From UBA9620 sp965220695 (lineage in GTDB: Bacteria > Acidobacteriota > Vicinamibacteria > Vicinamibacterales > UBA8438): 64,000 bases of DNA. A program made the position numbers and the translations under genes. Below are positions 10,598-22,616 of the stretch, piece by piece (positions within the stretch are counted from its first letter, which is position 1; every line of letters begins with the position of its first letter). Under the pieces are notes generated by a model. It was given only the letters and a program-made list of their open reading frames with translations, had not been told where the DNA came from and searched no databases. The stretch is taken from NCBI GenBank assembly GCA_965220695.1, contig OZ244838.1:4402001-4466000 (forward strand). Direction: 5' to 3'.

Positions 10598-11354
10598 TGA
10601 CTTCGATCACGACGGCGGTCACGTTGTCGGGTCCCCCGCCGTCGTTGGCGCCCTGGATCAGTGCCTGGCAGAGGCTGTCCAGGTCTGACTCGCGGCGGAG
10701 GATGTCGCCGATCTGCTCGGCACCGAGAACCGCGGTGACGCCATCGGAACAGAGAAGCAGCCGGTCGTTGGGCTCCACCGGCACGTCCTGCAACTCGACG
10801 TCGAGGTCGTCCGACCCGGAGATCGCGCGGGTGACGATATTGCGCCAGGGGTGCTGCCGTGCGGCAGCCTCACTCAGCGCGCCGGCGCGGATCTGCTCTT
10901 CCACCCACGAGTGGTCGCGGGTCAACCGCTCGAGCTCGCCCTCGTGCGTCCGATAGATCCGGCTGTCGCCGACATGTGCGAGCGTCGCGACGTCATCTGA
11001 GATCAGCACCGCGACCGCCGTCGTCGCCATGCCGCGCAACTCGGCCGACGACGCGATCTGCGCCGCCAGCCGGCGGTTCCCCATGTAGAAGCCGGCGTGC
11101 AACCGATTGGCGTTGAGACTCTGGTTCGGATCGAACGGGATCGGCCATGTCTGGTCCGGCGAGACGCTGACCGTGGCCTCGACGAAGACCTCGATGCCTT
11201 CGATCGCCGACTGCGAGGCAACCTCGCCCGCGGCATGGCCGCCCATGCCGTCGGCCACCACGAACAACCCGAGATCCTCTCGCACCGCGAGGCTGTCTTC
11301 GTTGGTCGCCCGACGGAGACCTTTGTCCGTGGCCGACGCAGAGGAAACGCGCAT
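10587..11354 (-). CDS. PP2C-family serine/threonine protein phosphatase
   Basis: 255 residues, the size of stand-alone bacterial PP2C (PrpC/Stp) enzymes that dephosphorylate Ser/Thr on proteins using two metal ions. Motifs appear in the expected order: RRATNEDSLAV, LFVVADGMGGHAAGEVASQS with the metal-binding Asp, TLAHVGDSRIYRTHEGEL, HSWVEEQIRAGALSEAAARQ, LLLCSDGVTAVLG and GGPDNVTAVVIEVN at the end. No cognate Hanks-type kinase is in the window. It lies 55 bases after atpC and overlaps the Wzm gene by 11 bases, so it may be read with the exporter. Confidence 0.93.
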   Translation of the reverse strand: MRVSSASATDKGLRRATNEDSLAVREDLGLFVVADGMGGHAAGEVASQSAIEGIEVFVEATVSVSPDQTWPIPFDPNQSLNANRLHAGFYMGNRRLAAQIASSAELRGMATTAVAVLISDDVATLAHVGDSRIYRTHEGELERLTRDHSWVEEQIRAGALSEAAARQHPWRNIVTRAISGSDDLDVELQDVPVEPNDRLLLCSDGVTAVLGAEQIGDILRRESDLDSLCQALIQGANDGGGPDNVTAVVIEVNVP

Positions 11355-11409
11355 GGCTCGTGTCGCGGTGAGGGGTCAGGTGAAGACCCGCGAGCGTCCA
11401 GCGCTCGCG

Positions 11410-11832
11410 CTATCTCCGGGTTCTGGCTCTCGACGCCACCCGCAGCCTGACCATCGATTTCAGCATGGCGATTCGGGCCCGCTCGAGGTCCATGTCGAGC
11501 ACCGAGGTGTCGAGTCGATTACTGGCCCGCTTCACCGCCGCCTCGGCGCGTGTGACATCGATGTCCTCGGCCGATTCGGCGATCTCCGCCAGAATCGTGA
11601 CGTGATCGGGCTTGATCTCGGCAAACCCGAACGACACGGACACGTACGAGACCTCCTGGCCCTGACGATACCAGAGCTCGCCGACCTGCAGGGCGGTCAG
11701 CAGTGGCGTATGGCCCGGCAGCACGCCGAGCGCCCCGTCGGCGCCGGGGATCTGCACTTCGTCCACCCGTACGCTGACGACCGCGCGCTCGGGTGTGACA
11801 ATCTCCAGGGTCAGGTGTTCCGGCAGCGGCAT
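11410..11832 (-). CDS. atpC: ATP synthase F1 epsilon subunit
   Basis: 140 residues. The N-terminal beta-sandwich is visible (LTLEIVTPERAVVSVRVDEV, PGADGALGVLPGHTPLLTAL, VSVSFGFAEIKPDHVTILAE). The C-terminal helical hairpin (DIDVTRAEAAVKRASNRL, LERARIAMLKSMVRLRVASR) can act as an autoinhibitory arm in the family. It is the last gene of the F1 cluster, 44 bases after atpD. Confidence 0.95.
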   Translation of the reverse strand: MPLPEHLTLEIVTPERAVVSVRVDEVQIPGADGALGVLPGHTPLLTALQVGELWYRQGQEVSYVSVSFGFAEIKPDHVTILAEIAESAEDIDVTRAEAAVKRASNRLDTSVLDMDLERARIAMLKSMVRLRVASRARTRR

Positions 11833-11876
11833 GTCTGAACTCGTTCACGTCAGGCGTCGAGCGTCCCGGCCGGGGC

Positions 11877-13334
<1,458 letters not shown>

Positions 13335-13412
13335 TACTCGACGCGTCCTTCCGACCTCTGACGGCTCAAGCCGTTCTCCTGATTTGGCGGCACCGTACCC
13401 GTTGTCACGCGG

Positions 13413-14285
13413 CTAGAGCGCCTCGGCGCCCGACACGATCTCGATGATTTCTCCGGTAATCTTCGCCTGCCGCACCTTGTTCATATGGAGCGTCAGGTCC
13501 TCGATCATGTCGGTCGCGTTGTTCGTGGCGGCATCCATCGCCGTGAGCCGGCCGGCATGCTCGGCCGCGGCCGACTCGAGCAGCGCACGGAAGAACTGGA
13601 TGTCGACGTGGCGCGGGATCAAGGTGTCGAAGATGGCCGCCGGGTGTGGCTCGAACAGGTAATCCGGTAGCGCCGTATCGCCGGTGTCCGACGTGTCGAG
13701 CGGCTTGATCGGCAGCACCTGATCGACGACGACCTGCTGCTGGAGCACGTTCTTGAACTCGTTGTACACGAGCTGCACCGAGTCGACCTCGCCGGCGGTG
13801 AACGCCGCGATCGCTTCCCGGGCAATTGCCTGCGCGTGACCGTAATCGAGCGTCGTGAAGATGTTCACCAGCTCGAAACGAATGTCGAAGCCGCGTTTCC
13901 CGAAAAAGTCACGGCCCTTGCGGCCCACCAGACCAAGCGATATCGCCTGGCTGTCGCCGCTGGTGATGACCTCGCCGGCTTCCTTGATGATGTTCGTGTT
14001 GAAGCTGCCGCAGAGCCCCTTGTCGGCGGTCACGACGATCAGGAGTGTCGGACGCTGCGGGGCGTCGGGCTCGGGCCGGGTCAGGAGCGGATGGGCGTTG
14101 GTGTCGACATGGGCCGCCAGACCGCCCAGCACCCGCAGCATCTGCTCGGCGAATGGGCGCGCACCGATTATCCGGTCCTGCGCTTTGCGGAGCCGCGACG
14201 CTGCGACCGCTTTCATCGCCTTCGTGATCTGCTGGGTCGACCTGACCCCGCGGATACGTCTGCGAATATCGAGAAGAGAGGGCAC
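13413..14285 (-). CDS. atpG: ATP synthase F1 gamma subunit
   Basis: 290 residues forming the rotor shaft of F1. The family start is RRRIRGVRSTQQITKAMKAV followed by VAASRLRKAQDRI. TADKGLCGSFNTNIIKEA sits in the middle. The C-terminal helix contains AAEHAGRLTAMDAATNNATD and KVRQAKITGEIIEIVSGAEA. Spacing is 32 bases after atpA and 78 before atpD. Confidence 0.97.
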   Translation of the reverse strand: MPSLLDIRRRIRGVRSTQQITKAMKAVAASRLRKAQDRIIGARPFAEQMLRVLGGLAAHVDTNAHPLLTRPEPDAPQRPTLLIVVTADKGLCGSFNTNIIKEAGEVITSGDSQAISLGLVGRKGRDFFGKRGFDIRFELVNIFTTLDYGHAQAIAREAIAAFTAGEVDSVQLVYNEFKNVLQQQVVVDQVLPIKPLDTSDTGDTALPDYLFEPHPAAIFDTLIPRHVDIQFFRALLESAAAEHAGRLTAMDAATNNATDMIEDLTLHMNKVRQAKITGEIIEIVSGAEAL

Positions 14286-14317
14286 TGGTATGTCTCGGCT
14301 ACAGGTGTTCCACCGCG

Positions 14318-15847
<1,530 letters not shown>

Positions 15848-15920
15848 CTGGAAACTCTCGTCCTGTGGCAGCCGAGTCTCTGGCCGGCGCCGCGCTCCCG
15901 CGCCACGCCGCGTCACCGCG

Positions 15921-16466
15921 CTATCGTTCCAACAAGCTGTTCCGCATGCGCTCGAGATGCGTGGCGACGCTGCCGTCATAGACGGTCGCGCCCAGCCGCG
16001 CGATCATGCCCCCGAGAATCTCGCGGTCGACATCGCTGGTCATGGTGACCTTGCGTCCGCTCGCCGCAGCCAGGCCGCGCTCGATGGCGGCGGTTTGCTC
16101 GCCGGTGAGCGCCCGGGCAGTCGTCACCCGCGCCTCGATGACCCCCTCGTGGTCGCGCAGACGGGCACGATACGACTCGAGAATGTCCGTGAGCAACTCA
16201 AACCGGTCGCGTTCGGCCAGCATCGTGAGCAACCTCGCAACGGGGGGCGTCACTGCTCCGAGCCGGTCCAGCAACCCGGTCACGATCGACCTCTTGCGGG
16301 CCGCGGGGAGGGCGGGGTTCAACAGCACACGGCGCAGTATGTCGTGCGCCTCGACGAGCGCCGAGAATCTACCCAGAGCGGCATCGACCTGCCGAAGGTC
16401 GTGATCCTTGACACTGACATCGAACAATGCGCGCGCGTAGCGCGCCGCCGCGGTGCGATTGGTCAT
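15921..16466 (-). CDS. atpH: ATP synthase F1 delta subunit
   Basis: 181 residues from the ATG ending at 16466 (MTNRTAAARYARALFDV), the usual family start and length. The frame is open upstream to 16547 without family sequence. The C-terminal half has VTTARALTGEQTAAIERGLA, the glycine-rich DVDREILGGMIARLGATVYD and SVATHLERMRNSLL, all typical. Delta joins F1 to the peripheral stalk. It is the first gene of the cluster; the F0 genes that often precede it are absent, and parB lies upstream. Confidence 0.93.
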   Translation of the reverse strand: MTNRTAAARYARALFDVSVKDHDLRQVDAALGRFSALVEAHDILRRVLLNPALPAARKRSIVTGLLDRLGAVTPPVARLLTMLAERDRFELLTDILESYRARLRDHEGVIEARVTTARALTGEQTAAIERGLAAASGRKVTMTSDVDREILGGMIARLGATVYDGSVATHLERMRNSLLER

Positions 16467-16554
16467 CGATTCCGAGTGGCCGGAGGTTTCGTTGCGGACT
16501 GCCAGAGCGGATGGGACCGCAGACAACCCCAAACCCGAGTGGGCCAAACGATGA

Positions 16555-16584
16555 ACTATACCATTCGGCCGGAGCGGCCAGCAA
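16555..16584 (-). promoter_or_regulatory. Candidate sigma-70-type promoter for atpHAGDC
   Basis: On the minus strand TTGCTG (16579-16584) and TATAGT (16555-16560) are separated by 18 bases, in the 133-base gap upstream of atpH. An own promoter fits the F1 cluster being independent of parAB. Confidence 0.5.
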
Positions 16585-16599
16585 CCCGCGTGCCGAGCG

Positions 16600-17463
16600 T
16601 CAGGGGGCCGTCAACTGGTCGAACAGACGTTGAAGTTCGTTCTCGGAGGCGAATGCAATCTCGATGCGGCCCTTTTGGCCGCGGCGAACGATGCGCACCC
16701 GGGTGCCGAGCGCCACGCGCAGGCGATCCTGCGCGGCTCGGGTGTGGACATCCTGGGTTGGCGCCGAGCGCGCGGCCGGTTCGGGTTCGGCTGCTGCAAG
16801 TTTCTTGACCAGACTCTCCGTCTCTCGTACCGACAGGCCTCGGGCGACCACCTCCCGCGCCGCGTGGCGCTGCGACACAGGATCGGTCAGACCAAGCAGC
16901 GCACGGGCATGCCCCATGGCCAGTGCGCCACTTGCGAGGTCGGCCCGCAGCTCCGAAGGAAGACCCAGCAACCGAACATAGTTCGCGACGGTAGCGCGGT
17001 CCTTGCCGACCGCGGCGGCAACGTCTTCCTGGGTCAGGCCGTACTCGCTGATCAGGTGCTGGTACGCGTCCGCTTCTTCGATCGGGTTCAGATTCTCCCG
17101 TTGGAGATTCTCGATCAGCGCCAACTCGAGCAGCTTGTCGTCCGGCACGTCGCGAATGACGACCGGCACCCGCAGCAGACCCGCCCGTTGGGCGGCGCGC
17201 CAGCGGCGTTCGCCAGCCACGATCTCGAACGAGTCAGCGGCGATTCGCCGTACCACAATCGGTTGAATGACCCCGCTGCGCTGAATGGATCGCGCCAGAT
17301 CCTCGAGTTTGGCATCATCGAGCACGGTGCGCGGCTGCACGCGATTCGGAGTCAGCCGGTCCAGGTCGACCTCGGTGGGCTGCTCGTCGGCAGGTGTCCG
17401 TGTCGATCTGTCTGCAATGAGCGCGCTGAGGCCCCGGCCGAGCGCTTGGCGTGTCTTCGCCAT
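16600..17463 (-). CDS. parB: Chromosome partitioning protein ParB
   Basis: 287 residues. A basic N-terminus (LGRGLSALIADRS) contains the ParA-stimulating type of sequence. The CTP-binding ParB/Srx domain shows LTPNRVQPRTVLDD, SIQRSGVIQPIVVRR and IVAGERRWRAAQRAGLLRVP (the GERRxRA motif). A helix-turn-helix (GLTQEDVAAAVGKDRATVAN) reads parS. The C-terminal dimerisation part ends with RIEIAFASENELQRLFDQL. It lies 19 bases after parA. The parS palindrome at 18451 is about 1 kb upstream. Confidence 0.96.
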   Translation of the reverse strand: MAKTRQALGRGLSALIADRSTRTPADEQPTEVDLDRLTPNRVQPRTVLDDAKLEDLARSIQRSGVIQPIVVRRIAADSFEIVAGERRWRAAQRAGLLRVPVVIRDVPDDKLLELALIENLQRENLNPIEEADAYQHLISEYGLTQEDVAAAVGKDRATVANYVRLLGLPSELRADLASGALAMGHARALLGLTDPVSQRHAAREVVARGLSVRETESLVKKLAAAEPEPAARSAPTQDVHTRAAQDRLRVALGTRVRIVRRGQKGRIEIAFASENELQRLFDQLTAP

Positions 17464-17482
17464 GGGATTCTCCGTCTAAACG

Positions 17483-18283
17483 CTACAGGACGTCGTCGGG
17501 CCGCGGCGACGGTTCGTGCCGCGCCAGGACTTCACCCGCGAGCGCCAGATAGGCCGCCGCGCCGGTCGATCCCACGTCGTACAGGACCACCGGAAGCCCG
17601 AAGCTGGGCGCCTCGCCCAACCGGACGTTACGCGGAATGGTGGTCAGGTACACCTTGTCCCTGAAATGCGCGCGCGCATCGCCGGCGACCTGCTGTCCCA
17701 GCCGCGTGCGGGTATCGGCCATGGTCAGCAACACGCCCTCGAGGGCGAGATCGGAGTTCGATGTGGAACGCACGCGCCCGACGGTGGTCATGAGCTCCGC
17801 CAGCCCCTCGAGCGCGAAATACTCGCAGTTCAAGGGAATCAGCACCGAATCGGCGGCGACGAGGGCATTGAGCGTGAGCAGCCCCAGCGACGGCGGCGTA
17901 TCGATGAAGATGTAGTCGTAACGCGCTCGAGCCTGGTGGAGAAACGGACGGAGCCGGTCATCGCGGTTGGGCACGCCTACCAGCTCGATTTCCGCGCCGG
18001 TGAGGTTGCGGTCGGCCGGGATGACGTTGAGTCCCGGCACCTCGGTCGTGACCTCGAACGACGCGGGGTCGGGCACGGAGTCGGCGATGAGGGCATCGTA
18101 GACCGTGTCGCCGTCCGCCGCCGCCGAACGCAGTCCAAGGCCGCTTGTGAGATTCGATTGCGGATCGAGATCGACGAGCAGCACGGTGCGGTCGGCCATC
18201 GCCAGGGAAGCAGCCAGATTGATGGCCGTCGTGGTCTTGCCCACCCCACCTTTCTGGTTTGCAATCGAGATAATCCTTCCCAT
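17483..18283 (-). CDS. parA: Chromosome partitioning ATPase ParA (Soj)
   Basis: 266 residues. It is a deviant Walker-A ATPase: the start is MGRIISIANQKGGVGKTTTA, then LLVDLDPQSNLTSGLGL, YIFIDTPPSLGLLTLNALVA and VLIPLNCEYFALEGLAEL. ParA binds DNA with ATP and moves ParB-parS complexes. I use the ATG at 18283, which gives the standard family start; a GTG three codons upstream (18292) is also in frame. It is followed by parB. Confidence 0.96.
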   Translation of the reverse strand: MGRIISIANQKGGVGKTTTAINLAASLAMADRTVLLVDLDPQSNLTSGLGLRSAAADGDTVYDALIADSVPDPASFEVTTEVPGLNVIPADRNLTGAEIELVGVPNRDDRLRPFLHQARARYDYIFIDTPPSLGLLTLNALVAADSVLIPLNCEYFALEGLAELMTTVGRVRSTSNSDLALEGVLLTMADTRTRLGQQVAGDARAHFRDKVYLTTIPRNVRLGEAPSFGLPVVLYDVGSTGAAAYLALAGEVLARHEPSPRPDDVL

Positions 18284-18345
18284 TCCCCACACAGCCTAAC
18301 ACTTAGGACGAATAACAGATTATGAAGAACTCTCGTCTCTCGTGA

Positions 18346-18375
18346 ATAGTACTCCGCTTGCATTTAGCGTCGCAA
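18346..18375 (-). promoter_or_regulatory. Candidate promoter for parAB
   Basis: Minus-strand TTGCGA (18370-18375) and TACTAT (18346-18351) with an 18-base spacer, about 60 bases upstream of the parA start. It lies in the 265-base gap between rsmG and parA that also holds parS, so ParB spreading could affect it. Confidence 0.4.
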
Positions 18376-18450
18376 GTTCGAACAGACCGGAAATCTCTCG
18401 ATTCGCCGCCATCAGGTTGCACCTGCTTGGTAGTCCATTCTGAACCTGGG

Positions 18451-18466
18451 TGTTCCACGTGGAACA
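18451..18466. promoter_or_regulatory. parS centromere site
   Basis: The 16-base perfect palindrome TGTTCCACGTGGAACA matches the bacterial parS consensus TGTTNCACGTGNAACA. It is placed between rsmG and parA, about 8 kb from the dnaA region. It should be the ParB loading site. The rest of the 18284-18548 gap shows the parAB promoter and no gene. Confidence 0.93.
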
Positions 18467-18548
18467 TCCAGAACTCGCGACGCGAAGGCCCAGCGATATC
18501 TTTGCGAGTGCAACGCCCAGGCGGAACAGCCGTCTGCTCATGAGCGCA

Positions 18549-19223
18549 TCAGTCGACACCGACCGACAACCACAACGGTTCACTCGTTCTTCGTAACACG
18601 ACCAGCACGCTTCCCACACCCTCGATCAGCACGTGTGACCCTTCCCAACGGAGCGCGGCAGAAATATCGTCCCGGAGACCGCCATCTTCATGCGCGCGGA
18701 AAAGGAACATCCGTCCTCCCTTACGCAACAGACGGCCAAGAGTGGACAATGCCTGCCGGTCCACCTTTACCGCCCGCACAGTGACGACATCGGCGCACCC
18801 CGCCATGTCGGGCTGTGCAGCCAACCATTCATACCGACAGCCGTGCACATCCACGTTGGTCAACGCCAGGCCGCGCACCAGCTCTCGCAGAAACGCCGCC
18901 TTTTTGTTCCTGGCCTCCACCATGCGCAACGCCATTTCGGGTCTCGCCAGCTTCATCGGCACGGCGGGCGATCCGCCCCCCGACCCGATGTCAACCATCG
19001 TGGCGGCCCCGGCCGGCAGTCTCGCCGCCGCCGCGAGCGGTTCCACCACGAGACGGTCCACACCGAGGTCGTCCTCCCCCAACCTCGTCAGGTTCATCCG
19101 CTGGTTCCACCGGCGCAGCAGCGCCATGTATTCTGCGGCCCGTGCTGCCAGCGGATCGGGCACATCCAACCCGACACGAGCCGCGCGGGCCTGGATCATC
19201 CGTTCAAGGTCTCGCGCTGCCAC
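18549..19223 (-). CDS. rsmG: 16S rRNA (guanine-527-N7)-methyltransferase
   Basis: 224 residues, SAM-dependent enzyme for m7G527 of 16S rRNA. Seen: AAEYMALLRRWNQRMNLTRL, the SAM-binding MVDIGSGGGSPAVPMKLARP, ARNKKAAFLRELVRGLALTN, the conserved VVTVRAVKVD region and GRLLRKGGRMFLFRA. It follows mnmG by 12 bases. mnmG-rsmG-parA-parB is the classical origin-proximal order. Confidence 0.95.
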   Translation of the reverse strand: MAARDLERMIQARAARVGLDVPDPLAARAAEYMALLRRWNQRMNLTRLGEDDLGVDRLVVEPLAAAARLPAGAATMVDIGSGGGSPAVPMKLARPEMALRMVEARNKKAAFLRELVRGLALTNVDVHGCRYEWLAAQPDMAGCADVVTVRAVKVDRQALSTLGRLLRKGGRMFLFRAHEDGGLRDDISAALRWEGSHVLIEGVGSVLVVLRRTSEPLWLSVGVD

Positions 19224-19235
19224 ACCCCTATTCCG

Positions 19236-21089
19236 TCACTCAGCGGCTGCCGAAGACATCGTTCCCCAGCTTCGGCGGTTCACATAGGCGCCCAGCACCG
19301 CCACGGCCGCCGGAGTCACTCCCGGAACCCGGCCAGCCCTTCCCAGCGTCTCGGGCGAGACTTCTTCGAGCCGCTCTACCACCTCGCGGGACAAGCCAGG
19401 CACCTCGCCGTAGGGGAATCCCGCCGGAATCTTCCTTCGCTCATCCCGTTCCATCCGCGCAACCGCCGCTTCTTGCCGGCGCAGATACCCCTCGTACTTC
19501 ACGACGGTCTCGACGCTCGACAACTCCAGGTCGGCTCGACTGCCGGTCGCCACCGCCACCACACCCTGTTCCGACAGATCCGTCAACGACACCCCTGGCC
19601 GCCGCAATACCTGCGCGAGCGGCACCGTCCGGCCACGCTCCCTGACCCGCACGCCGCGCACCCGCTCGACGTTCGCCGCGAACCGGTCCCGGCGTGCCTC
19701 GAAGCGTCGCCACCGCGCGTCGCCGACCAGGCCCGCCGACCGTCCTCTTGGTGTCAACCGCAGGTCGGCATTGTCGATCCGCAGCAACAAACGGTGCTCC
19801 GCCCGCGAGGTGAACATCCGATATGGTTCGAGACAGCCCTGCGTCGTCAGATCGTCCACCAAGACCCCGATATACGCTTCGTTCCGCCCCAGCACCCAGT
19901 CTCCGAGGCCACGCACCGCGCGCGTCGCGTTCACGCCGGCCACCAGTCCCTGTCCGGCCGCCTCCTCGTATCCCGACGTTCCATTCACCTGTCCGGCCAT
20001 GAACAACCCAGCCACCTGTTGCGTTTCCAGCGTCGAGCGCAGTTCCGTCGGCTGAATGAAGTCGTATTCGACCGCGTAGCCGGGGCGCAGCACCACTGCC
20101 CTCTCCAAACCCGGCAGCGCGTGCACCACCTGCTCCTGGATGCCCCGCGGTAGACACATCGAGCACCCGCTCAGATAGATTTCGGGCACGTCCAGACCCT
20201 CCGGCTCCAGGAACACCTGATGACGGTCCCGATCCGGAAAACGCATCACCTTGTCCTCGAGCGATGGGCAGTACCGCGGACCGATCCCCGTCACCTGTCC
20301 GTTGTACAGCGGTGACCGCTGCCGGTTCGTTCGCACGATGTCGTGCACCTGTTCGCTCGTATGCAGGATGTGGCAACACACCTGCGTCCGCTCGATCGCC
20401 TCCGTCAGGAACGAGAACGGCACGGGCGGTTCGTCCCCCGGTTCCGTCTCGAACCGGCTGAAATCGATGCTCTCGCGATCCAGACGTGGCGGCGTGCCCG
20501 TCTTCAGGCGTCCCCAGACCAATCCCAGCTCTTTCAGCGCCTCTCCCAACCGGCAGGACGCCGGCTCGCCGACCCGGCCCGCCGAGTGCTGCTCCTCTCC
20601 AACGTGAATCACCCCGTTGAGAAAGGTCCCGGTCGTCACCACCACCGCCGCGCAGCCGACGCGCGAGCCATCCTCCAATTCCACCCCCACGACCCGCCCG
20701 GAATGCACCCGGATGCCGCCGACCCGCCCGAGAAGCCAGGTGATGTTTGGTTCCGCCTCCAGCCGCTGCCGCATCCACACCCCGTACAGTCGCTTGTCCG
20801 CCTGCGCCCGCGGTGACCACACCGCCGGCCCGCGGCTCCGGTTCAGCAGCTTGAACTGAATCGCGGTCGCGTCGATGGCCCGCCCCATCAGCCCGCCCAG
20901 CGCGTCGATCTCCCGCACCAGGTGACCTTTCGCGGTGCCCCCGATCGCCGGGTTGCACGGCATCTGCGCCACCGTCTCGCGCGACAGCGTGCACAGTCCC
21001 ACCGTGCACCCCAGCCGCGCCGCGGCATGGGCCGCCTCCACGCCGGCATGCCCGGCGCCGATCACGAGAACCTCGAAATGGCTGCTCAT
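19236..21089 (-). CDS. mnmG: tRNA uridine-34 modification enzyme MnmG (GidA)
   Basis: 617 residues. FAD-binding partner of MnmE that installs the carboxymethylaminomethyl group at U34 of certain tRNAs. FAD motif FEVLVIGAGHAGVEAAHAAA at the N-terminus, then QMPCNPAIGGTAKGHLVREI, VVVTTGTFLNGVIHVGEEQ, RLKTGTPPRLDRESIDFSRF, QVNGTSGYEEAAGQGLVAGV and MFTSRAEHRLLLRIDNADLR. The C-terminal helical domain ends the protein. Length is normal. It lies 49 bases after mnmE. Confidence 0.97.
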   Translation of the reverse strand: MSSHFEVLVIGAGHAGVEAAHAAARLGCTVGLCTLSRETVAQMPCNPAIGGTAKGHLVREIDALGGLMGRAIDATAIQFKLLNRSRGPAVWSPRAQADKRLYGVWMRQRLEAEPNITWLLGRVGGIRVHSGRVVGVELEDGSRVGCAAVVVTTGTFLNGVIHVGEEQHSAGRVGEPASCRLGEALKELGLVWGRLKTGTPPRLDRESIDFSRFETEPGDEPPVPFSFLTEAIERTQVCCHILHTSEQVHDIVRTNRQRSPLYNGQVTGIGPRYCPSLEDKVMRFPDRDRHQVFLEPEGLDVPEIYLSGCSMCLPRGIQEQVVHALPGLERAVVLRPGYAVEYDFIQPTELRSTLETQQVAGLFMAGQVNGTSGYEEAAGQGLVAGVNATRAVRGLGDWVLGRNEAYIGVLVDDLTTQGCLEPYRMFTSRAEHRLLLRIDNADLRLTPRGRSAGLVGDARWRRFEARRDRFAANVERVRGVRVRERGRTVPLAQVLRRPGVSLTDLSEQGVVAVATGSRADLELSSVETVVKYEGYLRRQEAAVARMERDERRKIPAGFPYGEVPGLSREVVERLEEVSPETLGRAGRVPGVTPAAVAVLGAYVNRRSWGTMSSAAAE

Positions 21090-21138
21090 TCCCGCGCGCT
21101 CCCGTCGCCGCTCCGCTGTGCGGTCTCTGTAGAGGTGG

Positions 21139-22509
21139 CTACTTGCCGATACAGAATCGATCGAAGATATGGCGTAAGACGTCGTCCGGCGTGTGCGTGC
21201 CAGTCAGTTCCTCGAGCGCCGCCCGCGCGCGCTGCAGATCCGCAAGGACGAACTCCTCGGCCGCCCCCCCAGCCGCCGCGGCGGTTGCCGCGCCGAGGGC
21301 CTCTTCGGTCCGTGTCAGCAACCCGATGTGCCGCACATTCGCAATCGCTGGAGTATCCCGGTCTGCCACGCCGCCCAACAGCACGTCGCGTACAGCCGTC
21401 CCCAGCTGTTCGATTCCGTCCCCCGACAGGGCCGAGACCTCAACCACCGGAACATCACGATCGACAGCCACCGAGCCGCGGTCCCAGCACGGCGCCGTGT
21501 CCGTCTTGTTCACTGCGACCAACCGCACCGCACCCGAGGTCTCGTCGAGCACGGCCCGGTCAGTTGCGTCAAGAGGCGCCGAGCGGTCGAGCACGACGAT
21601 CACACAGGCGGCCGTGGCCGCCGCCTGCCTCGCTCTCGATACTCCCTCAGTCTCGACCAGGTCGCCGGCGCTGCGAATGCCCGCGGTGTCCACCAGTGTC
21701 ACGGCCAGCCCGTGCAGATCGACCGTGTCGCTGACCAGGTCCCGTGTCGTACCGGCCACGGGCGTGACAATGGCCCTCGACGTACCAAGCAACCTGTTGA
21801 AAAGACTTGACTTCCCAACATTCGGCTTACCTTGGACGACTACCTGACAGCCTTCGCGAATCAAGCGGCCCCGAGCCGCCTCCAACAGCAGGTCAGCCAC
21901 CTGCCCGCGGATCTCTTCTACCTTCGCGGCGACGGTTTCCGCCTCGACGAAGTGATATCCCTCTTCGGGAAAGTCGAGTGAGGCCTCCAGTCTGGCCATC
22001 AGATCGAACAGCGCGCCGTGCAACTCCCCGATCCGCCCGGTAATCGTACCCTGCAACTGGTCGAACGCCATGCGCGCCTGCAGCGGCGTCACCGCGTCGA
22101 CGAGATCCGCGACCGCTTCCGCTTGCATCAGATCGAGCCGGCCGTTCAGATAGGCCCGGAGCGTGAACTCGCCTGGTTCCGCGAGCCGCGCACCGGCGGC
22201 GCACGCCAACTCGACGATTCGGTTCAGCAGCACCGGGCTGCCGTGCCCGCTGATTTCGACGACGTCGTCCCCCGTATAGGACCCAGGCCGAGGAAAGTGC
22301 AGCGCGACGACTTGATCGATGGCGCTGTCCCCGGCGGCAGCGTCGATCACACGCGACAGCGTGGCGACCCGCGGGCGCAGTGGAGCTGCGCTGTCGAGCA
22401 ATCGGGCGGCGATCTCCGCCGCCGCCGCACCGCTCAGACGAATGACCCCGAGGCCGCCTCGCCCCGGGGGCGTCGCGACCGCCACAATCGTGTCATCCGG
22501 CGTGAACAC
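21139..22509 (-). CDS. mnmE: tRNA modification GTPase MnmE (TrmE)
   Basis: 456 residues. The N-terminal folate-binding domain starts MFTPDDTIVAVATPPGRGGL and includes YTGDDVVEISGHGSPVLLNR and RLAEPGEFTLRAYLNGRLDL. The G domain has G1 VQGKPNVGKSSLFNRLLG, G2 TPVAGTTRD, G3 LVDTAGIRSAGD and G4 AVNKTD. The protein ends with FDRFCIGK, the C-terminal Cys motif needed for activity. It works with MnmG, whose gene follows. Confidence 0.97.
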   Translation of the reverse strand: MFTPDDTIVAVATPPGRGGLGVIRLSGAAAAEIAARLLDSAAPLRPRVATLSRVIDAAAGDSAIDQVVALHFPRPGSYTGDDVVEISGHGSPVLLNRIVELACAAGARLAEPGEFTLRAYLNGRLDLMQAEAVADLVDAVTPLQARMAFDQLQGTITGRIGELHGALFDLMARLEASLDFPEEGYHFVEAETVAAKVEEIRGQVADLLLEAARGRLIREGCQVVVQGKPNVGKSSLFNRLLGTSRAIVTPVAGTTRDLVSDTVDLHGLAVTLVDTAGIRSAGDLVETEGVSRARQAAATAACVIVVLDRSAPLDATDRAVLDETSGAVRLVAVNKTDTAPCWDRGSVAVDRDVPVVEVSALSGDGIEQLGTAVRDVLLGGVADRDTPAIANVRHIGLLTRTEEALGAATAAAAGGAAEEFVLADLQRARAALEELTGTHTPDDVLRHIFDRFCIGK

Positions 22510-22616
22510 CAGCAGCCCGTGGTGATTGTCCCGCGTGACGCCAACGGCGGCGGTCCGCCGGCTCGACCAGGCAGGACAAGGAAGGGTGGTGCAGGTTCCG
22601 AGTCTTCGGCAGGCTC

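Noticed and set aside
22510..22616. Possible small gene between mnmE and jag
   Set aside because: No start with a ribosome binding site and no conserved sequence; too short to support.
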